Shown here one piece after another: positions 14,213-17,619 of a stretch of 17,619 nucleotides of DNA. The position numbers and the translations under genes were made by a program. The notes under the pieces are model-generated. The model made no database searches, was not told the DNA's origin, and saw only the letters and a list, made by a program, of their open reading frames with translations. How positions within the stretch are numbered: position 1 is the first letter of the stretch; every line of letters begins with the position of its first letter. Location of the stretch: assembly GCA_016937315.1 (NCBI GenBank), contig JAFGWD010000142.1:1-17619 (forward strand). The letters are read 5' to 3'. The stretch is from Rhodospirillaceae bacterium. Lineage in GTDB: Bacteria > Pseudomonadota > Alphaproteobacteria > Rhodospirillales > Rhodospirillaceae.

Positions 14213-17124
14213 CGTTCAGGCCTCTCTTCAAAGAACGCGATTAAGGCGAGGACCTCATGTCGCGCCGTAGCAAAATCAAAGGCATCCAAGGCATCGGCAA
14301 CACCACGAAGGCGCTCCGGTAAAACCATATTTTCAAGCTCTGCAACAAAAGGCTCGGCTTCTCCTGGATCGTCATGGTCCAGAGACTCAAGCAACTGCCG
14401 CAGCACGGGCAGAATCCGATGGGAAACGTCCTGTTGCTCCAATCGAGATTGCCCCTCTCGCCCCACCTCCAGACCCGCAATGTCCTCAAAAAACAGCGCA
14501 AGTTCCGCTTCCAGAGCCGCCAATACCCCCTCAACCGCGACGGATTTCTTTCGGATTTCCACACTCAACTGCACAGCCAGGTCATAAGCCGAAGCAAAGG
14601 CCAAATTTCCCAAAACGCCTTTCAAAGCATGCGCTTTCTGCCCGGCGGACAGATCCTCGCCAGCGGCAAGCCACTGCCTGATCTCACCCACAACCGTCTT
14701 GTTCTTCGCGGCAAATGAACGGAGGGCACGACCATAGGCCGCCTCATCCCCCCACACCAACACACCCGCCGCAACATTCACACCATGAATGCTCGGCAAA
14801 GAAACGGGGGGCATGGGGCGCGGCGGCACCTGAGCGTCTCGCTTCTCTCGGCCCCATCCTTCCGGCACAGCCTTTTCCATTTCTGAAAACAAGAATAAGA
14901 AATTGACCGGTTTGCCGATCACCCTGTCCATTCCGGCATCGAAGCACATCACCTTGTCTTCTTGCATAATGCTCGCTGTCAGAGCCAGAATTGGGATGTG
15001 TCGCCTGCCCCCTTCAAGCTTGCGAATGGCGATGCTGGCTTCCCGACCATCCATCTCCGGCATCTGCACATCCATCAAAATCACATCAAAAGACCCATTC
15101 TGATATGCCTCGACAGCCTTCCGCCCATTGCTGACGCGCACCACCGTATGTCCTTCCGCCTCCAGACGAATTCGCGCCAAATCCGCATTTTCATCAATGT
15201 CTTCGGCCATCAGAATGGTGAAAAGACGTTTCGGCTTCACAAGGGCCTCATCATCTTCATACGGCTCGCGATCGGCGCACGATTCCGCCGCACATGCGGG
15301 AAACGGCATCGGCAGAACGAACGAAAACGTTGTGCCCTGACCCACAGCACTTTCAATCTCAAGCTCACCGCCCATCAATTGGACCAACTGCAAGGCAATC
15401 GTCGTCCCCAACCCCGTCCCACCATAGCGGCGCGTCGTCGTCACATCGGCTTGGGCAAAAGGCTCCAGAATCATCTGGATTTTATCTTCGGGAATGCCAA
15501 TCCCCGTATCGGTGACCGCGAAAGAAACATGCCCATGTTCTAGGCCCGGCATGACACAAATCGACACGCATCCGCTTTCTGTAAATTTGACCGCATTACC
15601 GACCAGGTTGGCCAGAATCTGAAGCAATCGGACCCGATCGCCAACCACATAAGACGGCAGATCTTCACTATAATTAACAATAAAGCTCAGCCCCTTGCTT
15701 CTGGCATCGAAACCAAACGTCATGGATACTTCGTCAACAACATGACGAAGATTGAACTTACCAGACTCAAGGGCCATCTTTCCGGATTCGATTTTACTAA
15801 TGTCCAAAACATCATTCAGGATACGCAACAAAGAATGGGATGCGCGGGCCACAATATTGAGGTTTGACCTCACGCCCTCATCCAAGCCAGAACTATCAAG
15901 AATCAGATCCAGGTAGCCGATAATCGCGTTCATCGGCGTCCGAATTTCATGGCTCATGTTCGCCAGAAAACGCCCCTTCGCCTGGCTGGCCTTTTCCGCA
16001 ATATCCTTTGCATGTTGCAACTCAAGGGTGCGGGCCTCAACGAGCCCCTCAAGATTTTTATTGATCGCAACGACTTTTTCTTCGGCTTTTTTCAGATCCG
16101 TGATTTCGTTCCCAAGGACCAGAACATTGATAATATCACCGTCACACCCCCGTAATGGATTGACGTGGTAATCAATGATTTTCGGACCGGACGGGGCCAC
16201 ATGCACACTTTCGAAATGAACCATTTCACCTTTTGCAGCCGCGCTTATGACCTTTCGCAATCGCGCTTGCTCGTCCTCCAAACCGTGCCACCAAGGCGTA
16301 TCCCAAAGCCACAAATTCACAACATCGGACATACGGACACCAGCCCAGTCTAGAGCGGTCTGATTAATGCGCCGCAGCTTTCCATCCAGGTCGAGAATAG
16401 CAATCCATTGAACGGCTTGATCGAAGACACCCTGCAGCAACGCCTCGCTGGCACGAACTTTCCTAGCATTGACAATCGCCTGCCACGACGACACCCCGAA
16501 CAAGGACAGAATAACAATTAAGACAACCCAAGATCCGATCAGAAGCGTACGGCTTAGATCTTCGATCTGACGTTCGAGATTATCAAGGTAAACCCCCGTC
16601 CCAATGATCCACTGCCACGGTTCATATCGCTGCACCAAAGACAACTTTGGCACAATCCGCCTTGAGTCATCATGATACTGCCAATTATACTTTATAAAAG
16701 CGTTACCCGTATTTTTAGACTCAACGGAGAACTGCCGAAATACATAAAAACCATCTGAATCTTGATAATCCCAAAGATTCAACCCCACCAAATCCGGCCG
16801 ATACGGATGGGCAATCAGGTCCGCCTGATAATCGCTGATCCAGGCATAATCCTTCCCCATGCTGCCATACCGAACCGCCGTCACAATATGGAGAGCCCGC
16901 TTTTGCGCCTCTTCCCGGGTCAGTTCCCCGTTTAGTTCAAGTTGATGCAAACTCTCGATCGTTGAAACAAAAGAAGCAACCAAGCTTTCAAGCCCTTCCT
17001 TCTTTTGTGCAATCAGGTTCTCCTCAAGTAAGGGGCGAAAAACACTGAACACGCCGACGATCGAGAGAACAACGGCGACAAACAGCGGGGAAATATACTT
17101 TATGATCTGGCGAGAGCTGAACAT
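14209..17124 (-). CDS. Hybrid sensor histidine kinase, Cache-PAS-HisKA-HATPase-REC-HPt
   Basis: The protein has 971 residues. Membrane helix about 11-32; periplasmic single-Cache (sCache_2-like) about 40-185 with Y-A-W-I-S-D (93-98), H-P-Y-R-P-D-L-V-G (106-114) and W-Q-W-I-I-G-T-G-V-Y (170-179); second helix about 193-212; PAS about 225-345; coiled coil; HisKA with phosphoacceptor H392 in N-M-S-H-E-I-R-T-P; ATPase N-box N510, D-T-G-I-G-I-P, and G-G-T-G-L-G-T-T. A receiver at about 635-750 has D685 and K738, followed by an HPt-type domain with H832 (A-H-A-L-K-G) and a C-terminal helical tail. All residues for a full His-Asp-His relay are present. The final phosphoryl acceptor is probably D53 of the co-transcribed HD-GYP regulator. 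The Cache ligand is unknown. The GGGGTGAT ahead of ATG is the ribosome site. Confidence 0.95.
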   Translation of the reverse strand: MFSSRQIIKYISPLFVAVVLSIVGVFSVFRPLLEENLIAQKKEGLESLVASFVSTIESLHQLELNGELTREEAQKRALHIVTAVRYGSMGKDYAWISDYQADLIAHPYRPDLVGLNLWDYQDSDGFYVFRQFSVESKNTGNAFIKYNWQYHDDSRRIVPKLSLVQRYEPWQWIIGTGVYLDNLERQIEDLSRTLLIGSWVVLIVILSLFGVSSWQAIVNARKVRASEALLQGVFDQAVQWIAILDLDGKLRRINQTALDWAGVRMSDVVNLWLWDTPWWHGLEDEQARLRKVISAAAKGEMVHFESVHVAPSGPKIIDYHVNPLRGCDGDIINVLVLGNEITDLKKAEEKVVAINKNLEGLVEARTLELQHAKDIAEKASQAKGRFLANMSHEIRTPMNAIIGYLDLILDSSGLDEGVRSNLNIVARASHSLLRILNDVLDISKIESGKMALESGKFNLRHVVDEVSMTFGFDARSKGLSFIVNYSEDLPSYVVGDRVRLLQILANLVGNAVKFTESGCVSICVMPGLEHGHVSFAVTDTGIGIPEDKIQMILEPFAQADVTTTRRYGGTGLGTTIALQLVQLMGGELEIESAVGQGTTFSFVLPMPFPACAAESCADREPYEDDEALVKPKRLFTILMAEDIDENADLARIRLEAEGHTVVRVSNGRKAVEAYQNGSFDVILMDVQMPEMDGREASIAIRKLEGGRRHIPILALTASIMQEDKVMCFDAGMDRVIGKPVNFLFLFSEMEKAVPEGWGREKRDAQVPPRPMPPVSLPSIHGVNVAAGVLVWGDEAAYGRALRSFAAKNKTVVGEIRQWLAAGEDLSAGQKAHALKGVLGNLAFASAYDLAVQLSVEIRKKSVAVEGVLAALEAELALFFEDIAGLEVGREGQSRLEQQDVSHRILPVLRQLLESLDHDDPGEAEPFVAELENMVLPERLRGVADALDAFDFATARHEVLALIAFFEERPER

Positions 17125-17357
17125 ATCACCCCACAGTGCGGGTTTTCACGAGAGTCCATACATCAGGAAGGAATTCCAATACACCACGCCAATCCATAGA
17201 ACGTATTCTGTTCAAGTGGACCCACCTGCACCCCATAAAGAAGCATCTCTTTAACCACGTGGTGGTATTCCCACCCCACTTCAACGCAAAAAGGGTGCGG
17301 CTGTCATCAAACAGCCACACCCTTCATCACTGCGTTTACTCTGTCTGGAACCCAGCC
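17125..17357. other. Intergenic region upstream of hybrid kinase
   Basis: No gene is supported. The right half holds a strong terminator for the upstream partial gene (17289-17325). The rest should carry the kinase promoter, but I find no clear -35/-10 pair. Two dyads are visible: ACCACGTGGT (17254-17263), a perfect 10-bp palindrome, and AGAA-cgta-TTCT (17198-17209). Either could be an operator. A 64-codon minus-strand frame (17126-17320) overlaps the terminator and is not called. Confidence 0.5.
17289..17325 (-). terminator. Intrinsic terminator of the right-edge gene
   Basis: On the minus strand AAGGGTG-T-GGCTGT pairs with ACAGCC-G-CACCCTT around a 6-nt loop with a single mismatch in a 14-position stem. 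It is followed by further Ts, making a five-T run. It begins 32 nt after the stop codon of the partial gene, which it ends cleanly before the kinase leader. Confidence 0.9.
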
Positions 17358-17618
17358 TTACGCTTGCAAATGGTCGATTGCCGTAACCAAATCCGTCAAA
17401 GACCCACACCTCCGCCAGCCCGCGACAGGGTTCGCCGCATGCCCCATGGAAAACACAGGAATCCCACGGGCAACGGCAACCTCAAGGATACGATGGTTGG
17501 TTCCGCCAGCCCCATCGTCATCGGCCCCGCTGTCGACAACGAAATCACAGCCTTCCAAGGCCGTGATCGCACCAGAAAGCATGGCCTCGCCGCTGCCTCC
17601 GCCGCGACGAGGCCGGAC
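17358..17618 (-). CDS. Uncharacterised protein, C-terminal fragment
   Basis: The frame runs off the right edge, so the N-terminus is missing; 86 residues are visible. The first in-window ATG (17582) is probably internal, because the upstream codons (R-P-R-R-G-G-S-G-E-A) continue open and look like protein. I do not recognise the family with confidence. The pattern A-L-E-G-C-D-F-V-V-D, then a glycine/aspartate-rich turn, H-R-I-L-E-V-A-V-A-R-G-I-P-V-F-S-M, resembles the Rossmann-like nucleotide-binding ends of nucleoside deoxyribosyltransferase/SLOG-type folds. There, a residue triplet after a V-V-D strand leads to an E-x-A-x-A-x-G-x-P-V helix-strand. That resemblance is by eye only. A strong terminator follows. 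Confidence 0.6.
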   Translation of the reverse strand, partial: VRPRRGGGSGEAMLSGAITALEGCDFVVDSGADDDGAGGTNHRILEVAVARGIPVFSMGHAANPVAGWRRCGSLTDLVTAIDHLQA

Positions 17619-17619
17619 A

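Noticed and set aside
17126..17320. 64-codon minus-strand frame ahead of the hybrid kinase
   Set aside because: It starts inside the terminator of the upstream gene and has no domain.
1..17619. CRISPR arrays, tRNA or rRNA genes, transposases, integrases, toxin-antitoxin pairs
   Set aside because: I read the intergenic regions for regular spaced repeats, cloverleaf-like arms and known motifs and saw none; the gene content is ordinary chromosomal.

Overview
The window looks like chromosomal DNA of a free-living, motile alphaproteobacterium, probably a Rhodospirillales-type genome. This rests on a moderately high G+C content, the density of c-di-GMP and chemotaxis proteins, Fbp-type ABC genes and an FCD-type GntR regulator. 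The order-level guess is inference; the window holds no rRNA, tRNA or other phylogenetic marker. I see no insertion sequence, prophage, integrase or CRISPR array. Almost all genes lie on the minus strand; the exceptions are the partial M20 hydrolase at the left edge and the GntR-TauE pair.

Layout from left to right. (1) 2-247: C-terminus of an M20D amidohydrolase, tail to tail with (2) a membrane dCache-GGDEF diguanylate cyclase (260-1699). (3) A single-Cache methyl-accepting chemotaxis protein (2009-3712) followed by a hairpin. (4) A complete binding-protein ABC importer of the Fbp/AfuABC/PhnSTUV type, read right to left as binding protein (8008-9003), ATPase 1 (6873-7958), fused double permease (5182-6876) and ATPase 2 (4114-5169). 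There is an intercistronic stem-loop after the binding protein, a terminator after ATPase 2, and helically phased 10-bp repeats upstream of the binding protein. (5) A ketopantoate-reductase-like enzyme (9211-10137) divergent from a GntR/FCD regulator (10337-11038), which is translationally coupled to a TauE/SafE membrane exporter (11038-11868). A perfect 24-bp palindrome lies between the divergent genes. (6) A CNT-family nucleoside transporter (11873-13111), tail to tail with the exporter gene. (7) A two-gene phosphorelay: a Cache-PAS-HisKA-HATPase-REC-HPt hybrid kinase (14209-17124) overlapping by 4 bp a REC-HD-GYP response regulator (13205-14212). (8) At the right edge, the C-terminus of an unrecognised protein (17358-17618) with a strong terminator.

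How the parts fit. Two themes recur. The first is signal sensing: three membrane Cache receptors feed three outputs, namely c-di-GMP synthesis (GGDEF), chemotaxis (MCP) and, by phosphorelay, c-di-GMP hydrolysis (HD-GYP). A cell using all three could switch between swimming and attachment in response to small molecules. The second is solute traffic: an ABC importer, a TSUP exporter and a nucleoside symporter, with one metabolic oxidoreductase under an apparent ligand-responsive GntR switch. I did not find a clearly new defence or mobile system. The best leads are regulatory: the 24-bp palindrome, the phased 10-bp repeats, and the reductase/regulator/exporter module, whose natural substrate is unlikely to be inferable from the PanE label.
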